A stretch of DNA of 21,692 nucleotides from Syntrophaceae bacterium UBA2188 (GTDB lineage Bacteria; Desulfobacterota; BSN033; UBA1163). This document shows, one piece after another, positions 1 to 7,984 of this stretch; position 1 is the stretch's first letter; the number at the start of each line of letters is the position of its first letter. The stretch covers positions 22,166-43,857 of the forward strand of contig DCVM01000022.1 in assembly GCA_002327985.1 (NCBI GenBank), in the 5' to 3' direction. The notes beneath the pieces were generated by a model. It was not told the origin of the DNA. It ran no database searches and worked only from the letters and a program-made list of their open reading frames with translations. Both the position numbers and the translations under genes were made by a program.

Positions 1-22
1 GAATCCTTCCAAGGGAGGTTCT

Positions 23-400
23 GTGATCGAGATCGATTTTAAAAAAGGAAATGGACTCATTCCGGTCATCATCCAGGATGCCTCAACCGATGAGGTTCTG
101 ATGTTAGGTTATATGAATCGGCAATCGTGGAACAAGACGCTGAAAACCAAGAAGGCGTCCTTCTGGTCGAGGTCTCGCAAAAAGATTTGGGTCAAAGGAG
201 AGACCTCAGGGAATTTTCAAAAGGTTAAAGAGATTTATCTCGATTGCGACGGAGATACCCTCCTGCTCAAAGTCGATCAGAGAGGAGGGGCGGCTTGCCA
301 CACCGGGTTTCGGAGTTGTTTCCACCAACGATTTCAAAAGGGAAAATGGAAGATTTCTGGAAAAAGACTGTTTGACCCGAAGGAGGTATACAGAAAGTGA
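23..400 (+). CDS. hisI: Phosphoribosyl-AMP cyclohydrolase
   Basis: Third step of histidine biosynthesis: opens the purine ring of phosphoribosyl-AMP to give ProFAR, in the cytoplasm. The 125-residue length fits the stand-alone HisI family without a fused HisE domain. The family's metal-binding signature is visible: Asp-Cys-Asp-Gly-Asp at residues 74-78, followed by Ala-Cys-His-Thr-Gly (Cys92, His93) and a third cysteine at 99. The start is GTG at 23, preceded by a GGGAGG ribosome site at 14-19. Its last four bases overlap the GTG start of hisG, so the two are probably translationally coupled. The upstream part of the operon lies outside the window. Confidence 0.95.
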   Translation: MIEIDFKKGNGLIPVIIQDASTDEVLMLGYMNRQSWNKTLKTKKASFWSRSRKKIWVKGETSGNFQKVKEIYLDCDGDTLLLKVDQRGGAACHTGFRSCFHQRFQKGKWKISGKRLFDPKEVYRK

Positions 401-1269
401 ATATGTTGAAGATTGGAATTCCAAAGGGAAGTCTGGAGAACGCCACCATCGAGCTTTTTAAAAGGTCCGGCTGGAGAATTTCAGTAAGCTCTCGGAGCTA
501 TTTCCCCATGGTGGATGATGATGAGATCCGGTGCACCTTGGTCAGGGCCCAGGAGATGTCGCGGTTTGTGGAAATCGGCACCCTGGATGTGGGGCTGACC
601 GGAAAGGATTGGATTTTAGAAAATGGTTCGGATGTCATCGTGGTTCAAGATTTGATTTATTCCAAGACCAGTGCCTCTCCTGCCCGATGGGTGTTAGTCG
701 TCGCCGAGGATTCTCCCATCCGCCAATTGAAGGACTTGGAAGGGAAAAAGATCTTCACCGAATTGGTCAATTTCACCAAACGATACTTCGCTGAGCGGAG
801 CATCAAGGTGGATGTGGAATTTTCATGGGGGGCGACAGAGGGAAAAGTGATCGAAGGATTATGCGATGCCATTGTCGAGGTGACAGAGACCGGGAGCACG
901 CTGCGGGCCAATAAACTGCGTATCGTCGAAGAACTTTTACAAACCCATACCCAACTGATTGCCAATCGAGAATCCTATCAAGATCCATGGAAAAGGGAAA
1001 AGATTGAACAAATCTTGCTTCTTCTTCAGGGAGCCCTCCGAGCAGAGGGAATGGTGGGGCTCAAGATGAATGTCTCGGCGAATGATCTTAAGAGCGTCAT
1101 TGAGATTCTTCCAAGTATCACCGGGCCCACGATTTCGAACCTCTTCCAGAGCGATTGGTTTGCCATAGAAGTGATGGTTTCGGAAAAAGTGGTGAGAGAG
1201 CTGATTCCCAAATTACTTAAGCGGGGAGCCGTAGGGATCATCGAGTATCCTCTCAACAAAGTCATCTGA
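397..1269 (+). CDS. hisG: ATP phosphoribosyltransferase, long form
   Basis: Catalyses the first committed step of histidine synthesis, joining ATP and PRPP. At 290 residues it is the long (HisG-L) form. The catalytic part ends near residue 210 and includes Gly-Ile-Pro-Lys-Gly-Ser near the N-terminus and the PRPP loop Glu-Val-Thr-Glu-Thr-Gly-Ser-Thr-Leu at about 161-169. The C-terminal ~75 residues look like the ACT-like regulatory domain that gives histidine feedback inhibition in this form, so no HisZ partner should be needed. GTG at 397 is preferred to ATG at 403 because AGGAGG at 381-386 sits about 10 nt from the GTG. The gene overlaps hisI by 4 nt. Confidence 0.95.
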   Translation: MNMLKIGIPKGSLENATIELFKRSGWRISVSSRSYFPMVDDDEIRCTLVRAQEMSRFVEIGTLDVGLTGKDWILENGSDVIVVQDLIYSKTSASPARWVLVVAEDSPIRQLKDLEGKKIFTELVNFTKRYFAERSIKVDVEFSWGATEGKVIEGLCDAIVEVTETGSTLRANKLRIVEELLQTHTQLIANRESYQDPWKREKIEQILLLLQGALRAEGMVGLKMNVSANDLKSVIEILPSITGPTISNLFQSDWFAIEVMVSEKVVRELIPKLLKRGAVGIIEYPLNKVI

Positions 1270-1380
1270 AATGCTGAACGTTTGAGGATCGCTTCGCTTA
1301 AGGAGCACTTCGTTTGAGGCGAGATATTTAGCCTCTATCCTCAAGCCCCAAAGGGACGTTCCTATGTCCTCCTGCGGTTT
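1270..1380. repeat. Convergent intergenic region with nested inverted repeats
   Basis: This 111-nt gap separates the convergent hisG and rlmD genes. It contains TTGAGGAT (1282-1289) facing ATCCTCAA (1337-1344), and inside that GAGGC (1316-1320) facing GCCTC (1331-1335). A direct repeat CGTTTGAGG occurs at 1279/1280-1287 and 1311-1319. The fold could end transcription from either side, but there is no clean T tract, so terminator function is only an inference. Confidence 0.35.
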
Positions 1381-2658
1381 TTAACGTGTGAGCAGCCCTA
1401 CTACTTCCATATGGTAGGTCTGTGGGAACATATCGATGAGGCAGAGCCGCTGGAGGGAATATCCCCTTTCAGAAAGAAGGTGGAGATCCCGTGAAAAGGT
1501 GGTGGGTTCGCAGGAAACGTAAACAATTTTTTTTGGCTTTCCTCTTACCACCTGATCTAAGATCGCCTTACATCCTGTCCTGGGAGGGTCGAGAACAATG
1601 ACCGCAGGTCTTTTTCTTTTCCACCTCAGGAGAACATCCTCTACCTTTCCGTGAATGAAATGGCAATTTTTGATCCGGTTCTCTTCTGTATTAAATCGGG
1701 CATCCTCGATGGCAATCTTATTTTCTTCGATTCCACAGACTTCGTTGGCTCCCATCGCTAATGGGAGAGTGAGGTTTCCCACTCCCGCATAGAGGTCGAC
1801 GACGCTTACTTCCTCATTCACTTCTGAGAACTGGAGAACCGTCTGAATTAATGCGCGATTTAACTCCAGATTGATTTGGAAAAAACTTCCAGGTGAGAGT
1901 CGAAGCTTCAGATTTCTTTTCTTTCCGTCATGACTCAAAGGAATCGTAAAATTCAGGGAAGGATCGCCGAAGAAAGTTACCCCTCCTCTTTTCCCCGCGA
2001 CCATCCCTTTGAAGAGAGTTTGGTCTTGAAGAAATTTTTTCAAAAAATGTTCTGTGTTACGATGAAGCGAAGGCGTGTGGAGGAAAAGGATTCCCTTGTG
2101 TTCCTCCGGCGAGACGTTTATCTCGATTTCCTCCATATGTGGAAAGAAAAGGGAGGTCTTTGGAAGAGATTGAAGCATCCGGTTAATGAATGGATGTGCA
2201 ATCAGACATTCCCGAACCTCCACCAGCCGATGCGATTTTTCTTGGTAATATCCTAACCTTTTGTTTTTTGCCTTCAGTTGAATCCTGCTGCGATAGCCGT
2301 AAGAGTGCGGGGATGGAATCACTTTAATGGGGGGAACTTCCTTCAATCCTCCCAATCTCATTAGAAGGTCATTGAGAATATTTCTCTTCAATTCTCCCTG
2401 AATCGCATGGGTGATGTGTTGCCATTGGCAACCCCCACAAGTCCCAAAATATGGGCAGAGAGGATCCACACGCCAGGGAGAGGGTTGAATGATCCGAATT
2501 AACCTTCCCATCGCGTAGGGCTTTGTGCCCTCGATCATTTCGATCCAAGCCTGATCGCCGGTCACGGTGTAAGGGATAAAAACTACCTTTCCATGAACCC
2601 GAGCCACTCCATATCCTTTAAAGGCTACGGACTCAATATTGACCTGAACATCACCCAT
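1381..2658 (-). CDS. rlmD: 23S rRNA (uracil-C5)-methyltransferase, RlmD/RumA type
   Basis: Uses S-adenosylmethionine to methylate C5 of a uridine in 23S rRNA (family knowledge; the exact position is not provable here). The 425 residues show the full family layout. A TRAM-like RNA-binding segment occupies residues 1-60. Four [4Fe-4S] cysteines are at 68, 74, 77 and 151. The SAM motif Asp-Leu-Tyr-Ala-Gly-Val-Gly-Asn-Leu-Thr lies near 288-297, and Asp-Pro-Pro-Arg near 357-360. The catalytic cysteine is at 383 (Val-Ser-Cys-Glu-Pro) and the proton-abstracting glutamate at 418. The gene is convergent with hisG and divergent from accD. There is no good ribosome site before ATG 2658; the TRAM domain starts within a few residues of it, so the start is unlikely to be further in. 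TrmA or RlmC would be alternatives, but the iron-sulfur cysteines argue against TrmA. Confidence 0.9.
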   Translation of the reverse strand: MGDVQVNIESVAFKGYGVARVHGKVVFIPYTVTGDQAWIEMIEGTKPYAMGRLIRIIQPSPWRVDPLCPYFGTCGGCQWQHITHAIQGELKRNILNDLLMRLGGLKEVPPIKVIPSPHSYGYRSRIQLKAKNKRLGYYQEKSHRLVEVRECLIAHPFINRMLQSLPKTSLFFPHMEEIEINVSPEEHKGILFLHTPSLHRNTEHFLKKFLQDQTLFKGMVAGKRGGVTFFGDPSLNFTIPLSHDGKKRNLKLRLSPGSFFQINLELNRALIQTVLQFSEVNEEVSVVDLYAGVGNLTLPLAMGANEVCGIEENKIAIEDARFNTEENRIKNCHFIHGKVEDVLLRWKRKRPAVIVLDPPRTGCKAILDQVVRGKPKKIVYVSCEPTTFSRDLHLLSERGYSLQRLCLIDMFPQTYHMEVVGLLTR

Positions 2659-2667
2659 CCTGGTTTA

Positions 2668-2696
2668 AAAATAGCATGGAGGGGAATGAGATTCAA
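2668..2696 (-). promoter_or_regulatory. Candidate sigma-70 promoter for rlmD
   Basis: On the minus strand, TTGAAT (complement of 2691-2696) is followed after 17 nt by TATTTT (complement of 2668-2673), with TGC just before the -10 box (extended -10). Transcription would begin only a few nucleotides before the ATG at 2658, giving an almost leaderless mRNA that matches the missing ribosome site. Pattern match only. Confidence 0.35.
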
Positions 2697-2730
2697 TGGT
2701 CCTTAGAAAGGAGCGAAGGGGCAGAATGGA

Positions 2731-2759
2731 TTGACATCTTATCATGATTTTGTTAGTTT
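2731..2759 (+). promoter_or_regulatory. Candidate sigma-70 promoter for accD-folC-lptD
   Basis: TTGACA at 2731-2736 is a perfect -35 box. After 17 nt comes TAGTTT at 2754-2759, and TGT just before it forms an extended -10. It lies about 35 nt upstream of the accD start, in the region divergent with rlmD. The -10 hexamer is weak, so this is a prediction. Confidence 0.5.
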
Positions 2760-2792
2760 TAATCACCGATAGAGAGAGGATGACCTTAGAGG

Positions 2793-3647
2793 ATGCCCTG
2801 GTTTAGAAAAGGTGAAGAAGAAAAAGAACGGAAAGAGAAACGAGAAGAGCTGAAACCCTCTGACCAGCTCTGGATCAAATGCAACTCCTGCAATGAGATT
2901 ATCTACCGGAAGGTCATTGAACGGAATCTTCAAGTTTGTCCCAAGTGTAACTACCATTTTCAAATCCCCGCGCGTAGAAGAATTGATTGCGTTATGGACC
3001 CCGGGAGCTTCATCGAGTATGATACGAATCTTGTTTCTACAGATCCTTTAGAATTCAAGGATTCCAAGAGATATCCCTCTCGGGTCAAAGAATCCCAGGA
3101 GAAGACCGGACAGAAGGATGCCATTATCTGTGGGGAAGGGAAGATTGAAGGCCAGCCAGCGATGATTGGCATCTTCGAATTTAATTTTATGGGCGGAAGT
3201 TTGGGATCGGTGGTGGGGGAGAAGATTACCCGTCTGATCGAACGAGCCATCGAGAGGAAAATAGGTTTGGTGATCTTCTGCGCCTCAGGTGGAGCGAGAA
3301 TGCAGGAAGGGATCCTCTCTCTGATGCAAATGGCTAAAACGAGTGCAGCCCTTGCTAAACTCAATGAAGCGAGGATCCCCTATATCTCGGTGTTGACCGA
3401 TCCCACCACGGGGGGTGTTTCTGCCAGCATTGCCATGCTGGGAGATGTCATCATTGCTGAACCCAAAGCAATGATTGGATTTGCAGGACCCAGGGTGATC
3501 AGAGATACCATTCGGGCAGACCTCCCAGAGGGATTCCAGAGAGCGGAATATCTTCTGGAACACGGGATGGTGGACCTGATTGTGGAGCGTAAAGATCTCC
3601 GGCGCATTCTTGCCCCCCTTTTAGAAATGCTTAAAACAGAAGCGTAG
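2793..3647 (+). CDS. accD: Acetyl-CoA carboxylase carboxyltransferase, beta subunit
   Basis: Beta half of the carboxyltransferase that, with AccA, moves CO2 from biotin to acetyl-CoA to make malonyl-CoA for fatty acid synthesis. The 284 residues begin with Met-Pro-Trp-Phe-Arg-Lys, typical of AccD. A highly charged stretch follows, then a four-cysteine zinc ribbon (Cys30, 33, 49, 52), which is the bacterial AccD hallmark. The crotonase-fold core contains Cys-Ala-Ser-Gly-Gly-Ala-Arg-Met-Gln-Glu-Gly and Asp-Pro-Thr-Thr-Gly-Gly-Val. The start is fixed by this N-terminus; a purine-rich stretch at 2771-2780 is the likely ribosome site. accA is not in the window. folC follows after 16 nt, a common accD-folC pairing. 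Confidence 0.96.
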   Translation: MPWFRKGEEEKERKEKREELKPSDQLWIKCNSCNEIIYRKVIERNLQVCPKCNYHFQIPARRRIDCVMDPGSFIEYDTNLVSTDPLEFKDSKRYPSRVKESQEKTGQKDAIICGEGKIEGQPAMIGIFEFNFMGGSLGSVVGEKITRLIERAIERKIGLVIFCASGGARMQEGILSLMQMAKTSAALAKLNEARIPYISVLTDPTTGGVSASIAMLGDVIIAEPKAMIGFAGPRVIRDTIRADLPEGFQRAEYLLEHGMVDLIVERKDLRRILAPLLEMLKTEA

Positions 3648-3663
3648 AAGAAAGACCTCGTCC

Positions 3664-4956
3664 ATGAGCCAACACGGCTATCAACAGTCACTGGATTACC
3701 TTTACCGTCTCGAAAAGTTTGGCATGATCTTTGGACTGACCCAGGTGGAGAGAATTCTCAGAGCCCTTGGAGATCCCCACAAAGAAATTCAGGCCATTCA
3801 TATCGGAGGGACAAATGGGAAAGGGTCCACGGCTGCCATGATGAGTTCCATCCTGCAGAAAGAGGGATATCGGGTGGGACTCTACACCTCTCCCCATCTC
3901 ATTCGATTTACCGAACGCATCAAGGTGAACGGAAAAGAGATTGAGGAAGAAGAAGTAGCCGCCCTGACAGAATGGATGAGAAAAGAAATCGATGCAGCAG
4001 GCATCACCCCTCCCTTTACCTTTTTCGATTTTACCACGGCCATGGCGCTTCATTATTTTAAACAGAAGTTAGTGGATCTGGCCATTTTAGAGGTCGGGCT
4101 GGGAGGAAGACTCGATTCGACCAATGTGGTGATCCCTTTAATCTCCATTATCACCAATATCGCCAAAGACCATGAGGAATATCTGGGTAAAAGTTTTCTG
4201 AAGATTGCCAGAGAGAAAGCGGGTATCGTCAAGAAGGGAAGGCCCCTGATTACCGCTGCCACGCAACCCCGGGTGCTTCGTCTCTTTTCAGAGGTGTGTC
4301 AGGGATATGGATCACGTTGTTTTCGTGTTGGAAAGGAATTTCGATATATCCGGACGGAAGAGGGGGATTTCGATTATGAAGGACTCAATCGAAAGTTGTG
4401 GAGTGTCCATCTCAATCTGAAGGGATTTCATCAGATCCTCAATGCGACCACCGCACTGGGTGCGATGGAGGTCTTGGAAGATTTGGGATATCCTATCTCC
4501 ACGGAGGCGATGGTCGATGGATTGAGGGAAGTGGATTGGCCAGGAAGACTGGAGATGGTTTCTTCCTCTCCCAGAGTGATCCTCGATGGGGCTCACAATC
4601 CGGCGGGAGCCCTTGTTCTGAAAGAGTCACTGGAGAAAGAATTCAAATACGAGCATCTCCTCCTTGTCATCGGGATCATGAAGGACAAGGACATCCAATC
4701 CATGCTTCATTACCTGGCCCCCCTGGCCGATCACATCATCCTCACCAAACCACAAATAGACCGTGCGGCTCCTCCCTCGTTGCTCAAAAAGGCAATGGGG
4801 CAGAATGGGAAAAAAGCAGAGATTGCAGAAAATCTCGAAGAGGCGATTGGAAGAAGTCTTTCCCTGACTCGAAAAGAGGATCTCCTCTGTATCACTGGAT
4901 CCCTCTATACCGTTGGGGAAGCCAAAGCCTATTTCCATTCCAAGAGGGGATCATGA
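3664..4956 (+). CDS. folC: Bifunctional folylpolyglutamate/dihydrofolate synthase
   Basis: Adds glutamate to dihydropteroate and extends the polyglutamate tail of folates, using ATP, in the cytoplasm. The 430-residue length is normal. The Mur-ligase-type P loop Gly-Gly-Thr-Asn-Gly-Lys-Gly-Ser-Thr is at about 48-56, the Thr-Ser-Pro-His motif follows about 25 residues later, and Asp-Gly-Ala-His-Asn-Pro-Ala-Gly marks the start of the C-terminal domain. The Tyr-Leu-Tyr-Arg-Leu-Glu-Lys-Phe-Gly sequence near the N-terminus is typical of FolC. It is 16 nt downstream of accD, and its TGA overlaps the ATG of lptD (ATGA at 4953-4956), so the three are almost certainly co-transcribed. Confidence 0.95.
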   Translation: MSQHGYQQSLDYLYRLEKFGMIFGLTQVERILRALGDPHKEIQAIHIGGTNGKGSTAAMMSSILQKEGYRVGLYTSPHLIRFTERIKVNGKEIEEEEVAALTEWMRKEIDAAGITPPFTFFDFTTAMALHYFKQKLVDLAILEVGLGGRLDSTNVVIPLISIITNIAKDHEEYLGKSFLKIAREKAGIVKKGRPLITAATQPRVLRLFSEVCQGYGSRCFRVGKEFRYIRTEEGDFDYEGLNRKLWSVHLNLKGFHQILNATTALGAMEVLEDLGYPISTEAMVDGLREVDWPGRLEMVSSSPRVILDGAHNPAGALVLKESLEKEFKYEHLLLVIGIMKDKDIQSMLHYLAPLADHIILTKPQIDRAAPPSLLKKAMGQNGKKAEIAENLEEAIGRSLSLTRKEDLLCITGSLYTVGEAKAYFHSKRGS

Positions 4957-7121
4957 GATATCACCGGCTCATTCTGAGCCTCTTCTTTTTTTTCTTTATC
5001 GCCATCGATTCCCTTCCTACCTATGCGAAGATGGGGGAGATGGATGTGATGAAGGAGATGGAGGAAGAAGGGCCGGTTGACATTGAGGCCGATGAACTCA
5101 TCTACGAAAAGGAGAAACAAGTCTACGAGGCTCACGGACAGGTAGAGGTAAATAGAGGCAATTTCTCTCTCAAGGCAGATCATGTTCAGTTGAATATGGC
5201 GACCAAAGATTTAGTCGCATGGGGAAATGTTGTGTTGAGAGAAGGGGAAGATGTTATGGAGTGCGAGCGCCTGGACGTCAATCTCGAAACCCGGTTGGGA
5301 AAGATTTCTCAGGCGAAACTCTTTTTGAAGGACCAGAATTTTCATATCACTGGCCGAGAAGTAGAGAAATTAGGAGAAAATCACTATCGGATAAGAGATG
5401 GTTCATTGACCACCTGCGATGCAAGTCCTCCACCTTGGAAATTCACCGTTAAGGAAATCGAAGTCAAAGAAATGGCCTTGGGAGGGTGGGGGATTGCCAA
5501 AGGACCCATCTTTCATATTCGGGATCTTCCTGTCCTCTATTTCCCCTGGGGTGTTTTTCCTGTGAGACAGGAAAGACAAACCGGTTTTCTCATTCCTCAC
5601 GTAGGATATTCCAATAAGTATGGCCCCGAGATCAAGAACGGGTTTTATTGGGTGATACGAAAAGATATGGATGCCACACTCTATTTGGATTATTTAGGGG
5701 AAAGAGGGTTTAAGGAAGGCTTGGAATATCGGTATGCTTTTACCCAGGATACAAAGGGCGAAGCTAAGTTCTATTTCATTGATGACTGGGTCGAAGAGAG
5801 AAATCGTTATGCTTTTTTTATCAAACACCAACAGAAATTTCCCTATGATTTTTACCTGAAGGCAAACATCAATCATGTGAGCGACCACGAGTACCTTCAA
5901 GATTTTGATGAAGACATTTCGGATACGGCAAGTCTTGATGCGATCAGTACGAGGCTATTGAGATCGGTTCTCTTCGGAGGGAAGAACTGGGACCAGTTCA
6001 GTTTCTTGGTAGATGCCGAAGTCTATGACAATTTAACCGTCCGCTCTAATGATCAAACCATTCAGAAGCTTCCCCACATCAGTTTTTATGCCCTGCCTCA
6101 GTCCCTTTTTAAGACCCCTTTATTCTTTGAGTTCAGCACCTCCACCACCCACTTCTGGCGTGAAAGGGGGGTTGAGGCACAGCGAGGAGACCTCTTTCCT
6201 ATGGTTTCCTACCCCATGCGGCTCTTCAATGTATGGAAATTTAATCCTTATCTGGGGGGTAGGGAGACTCTCTATTATTCTCACAATGATCCCACGGGGA
6301 CTTATCAGGGATGGGAGGCGAGGGAAACCCTTGATGCTGGATTCCAGACCTCCGTGGAGTTTTATCGGGTTTATGATGCAGGAGCCTCCTCGAAAATTTC
6401 TAATCTTTATAAGGTGGGCAAATGGATGCATACCATTGAACCCACTGTCAGTTATCACTATAGCCCTCGGGTGAACCAAACCCGTCTTCCCGTCTTTGAT
6501 GAGGTTGACAGAATTCCATATGCGAATGAAATGACCTACGGAGTGACCCAACGTCTTATCGGGAGGCCTGTCAAAGAAACAGTGTCTTCAGGACCCCATG
6601 AATATGTAAAATTGACAATCCTTCAAAGTTATAGCCTGGGAGATCCCTATATCGATTCCGAAGGGAAAAAAAGATCCTTCTCGAATATCCGGGCAGAACT
6701 TTGGTGGAACTTTAGCCCCTATCTTTCCGCTCGATGGGATACCGAGTTCAGCCCCTATCGGGGGAATGTTGATGTATTGAACTTTATGATTTATGCAAAG
6801 GATCGAAGAAACGATGCGCTTCGAGTGCAATATCGATACACCAAGGACGATGTGAAGGAAATCAATCTTGATGGTCGAGTCAGGACAATCGACCCGTTAT
6901 TCCTTTACGGGGCTTTTCGTTATGACCTTTTAAACCATTATAGGGTAGCTAGTATCTGGGGGGCAGAGTATCAAGCCCAGTGCTGGAGTTTAGGCCTCTT
7001 CGTGGAAAACAGGGGACGATCTCCAACCGGCACCCAGAAAAGTGAAACGAAAGTCAAACTCTACTTCACTCTTCTGAATTTAGGTTCGGTGGGACACAAG
7101 CCCTATTTCATGAAGTTATAA
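4953..7121 (+). CDS. lptD: LPS-assembly outer-membrane protein LptD
   Basis: Beta-barrel translocon that, with the lipoprotein LptE, inserts LPS into the outer leaflet. The open frame extends upstream inside folC, but the real start is ATG 4953, in an ATGA overlap with the folC stop and directly before a signal peptide (Arg-Tyr-His-Arg, then a Leu/Phe-rich core, ending near Thr-Tyr-Ala at about 24). That gives 722 residues. An OstA/LptA-like jellyroll domain follows at about 40-140 (Val-Asp-Ile-Glu-Ala-Asp-Glu-Leu), then a long barrel rich in alternating aromatic and polar strands. Cys155 (Leu-Thr-Thr-Cys-Asp) and Cys677 (Gln-Cys-Trp) sit where one of the E. coli LptD disulfides would be. lptE is not visible here. 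Confidence 0.92.
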   Translation: MRYHRLILSLFFFFFIAIDSLPTYAKMGEMDVMKEMEEEGPVDIEADELIYEKEKQVYEAHGQVEVNRGNFSLKADHVQLNMATKDLVAWGNVVLREGEDVMECERLDVNLETRLGKISQAKLFLKDQNFHITGREVEKLGENHYRIRDGSLTTCDASPPPWKFTVKEIEVKEMALGGWGIAKGPIFHIRDLPVLYFPWGVFPVRQERQTGFLIPHVGYSNKYGPEIKNGFYWVIRKDMDATLYLDYLGERGFKEGLEYRYAFTQDTKGEAKFYFIDDWVEERNRYAFFIKHQQKFPYDFYLKANINHVSDHEYLQDFDEDISDTASLDAISTRLLRSVLFGGKNWDQFSFLVDAEVYDNLTVRSNDQTIQKLPHISFYALPQSLFKTPLFFEFSTSTTHFWRERGVEAQRGDLFPMVSYPMRLFNVWKFNPYLGGRETLYYSHNDPTGTYQGWEARETLDAGFQTSVEFYRVYDAGASSKISNLYKVGKWMHTIEPTVSYHYSPRVNQTRLPVFDEVDRIPYANEMTYGVTQRLIGRPVKETVSSGPHEYVKLTILQSYSLGDPYIDSEGKKRSFSNIRAELWWNFSPYLSARWDTEFSPYRGNVDVLNFMIYAKDRRNDALRVQYRYTKDDVKEINLDGRVRTIDPLFLYGAFRYDLLNHYRVASIWGAEYQAQCWSLGLFVENRGRSPTGTQKSETKVKLYFTLLNLGSVGHKPYFMKL

Positions 7122-7144
7122 TCTATGCCTAGGAGGAAAGAAGG

Positions 7145-7873
7145 ATGAAAGGAATCATTTTGGCAGGAGGGTTGGGCACTCGGCTTTATCCATTGACTAA
7201 GGTGACCAACAAACATCTCCTTCCCGTCTATGATAAACCGATGATTTACTACCCGATTCAAACTCTGATCAATGCCGGCATCGATGATATCCTGATTGTG
7301 ACGGGGGGAAACAATGCCGGAGATTTTTTGAGGCTCTTAGGAAACGGAAAGGAGTTCGGACTCAAACATATCAATTACACCTATCAAGAGGGTGAAGGAG
7401 GCATTGCCGACGCCCTTGGATTGGCAGAATTCTTCGCTTCGGGGCAAAAGATCTGTGTGGTGTTGGGAGATAACATTATTGAGAAAAACATTCGAAGGGC
7501 GGTCGAAAATTTTCGAAAACAAAAAGAGGGAGCCAGGATATTATTAAAGGAGGTTCCGGATCCACAGCGCTTCGGAGTTCCCGAGTTGAAAGGAGATCGA
7601 ATCGTCCGGATTGAGGAAAAACCCAAGGCCCCCCGATCTCAGTATGCCGTGATCGGAATCTATCTTTTCGACCAGGAGGTTTTCAACTTCATCAAAACCC
7701 TCCGTCCCTCAGATCGAGGGGAACTGGAAATCACCGATGTGAACAATCGGTATATTGAAAAAGGGCTGATGACATGGGATATTTTAGAAGGGTGGTGGAC
7801 TGATGCAGGGACGTTTGAATCCCTGCTTCGAGCCAACCAATTGGTGGCGCAGACAGGTGCGAACAAGGTTTGA
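7145..7873 (+). CDS. rfbA: Glucose-1-phosphate thymidylyltransferase (short RmlA type)
   Basis: Makes dTDP-glucose from dTTP and glucose 1-phosphate, the first step to dTDP-rhamnose. The nucleotidyltransferase signature Gly-Gly-Leu-Gly-Thr-Arg-Leu-Tyr-Pro-Leu-Thr is at residues 8-18, followed by Asn-Lys-His-Leu-Leu-Pro-Val-Tyr-Asp-Lys-Pro-Met. Leu-Gly-Asp-Asn carries the metal-binding Asp, and Glu-Glu-Lys-Pro is present. At 242 residues it is about 50 shorter than E. coli RmlA and lacks the C-terminal helical part linked to the allosteric site, as in other short RmlA proteins. A TAGGAGGAAAG-type ribosome site precedes ATG 7145. It starts 23 nt after lptD, so it may be read from the accD promoter. 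Confidence 0.9.
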   Translation: MKGIILAGGLGTRLYPLTKVTNKHLLPVYDKPMIYYPIQTLINAGIDDILIVTGGNNAGDFLRLLGNGKEFGLKHINYTYQEGEGGIADALGLAEFFASGQKICVVLGDNIIEKNIRRAVENFRKQKEGARILLKEVPDPQRFGVPELKGDRIVRIEEKPKAPRSQYAVIGIYLFDQEVFNFIKTLRPSDRGELEITDVNNRYIEKGLMTWDILEGWWTDAGTFESLLRANQLVAQTGANKV

Positions 7874-7984
7874 CCAGATCGATGTCAAACCTGGGCGTTA
7901 AGTTTGACACTCAAGGTTCGAGGGAAAGTTCAGCCTGCAACCTTTACCCTCCGGCCTTAACCGTTATTTGAATGAGGAGGAATA
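7874..7984 (+). repeat. Two inverted repeats between rmlA and rmlC-like gene
   Basis: TGTCAAAC (7883-7890) faces GTTTGACA (7902-7909), a perfect 8-bp inverted repeat with an 11-nt loop. Just after it, GAGGGAAAG (7920-7928) can pair with CTTTACCCTC (7942-7951) with one bulged base. Either could be an RNA hairpin tuning expression within the operon, or the first could be a DNA operator. No T tract follows. A GAGGAGG ribosome site at 7974-7980 precedes the next start. Confidence 0.4.

Noticed and set aside
4398..4952. Upstream extension of the lptD frame inside folC
   Set aside because: It overlaps well-conserved FolC coding sequence, and a signal peptide starts exactly at ATG 4953 in an ATGA overlap.
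6049..6551. Long alternative-frame ORFs on both strands within lptD
   Set aside because: The lptD frame is clearly coding through this region; the others are shadows.
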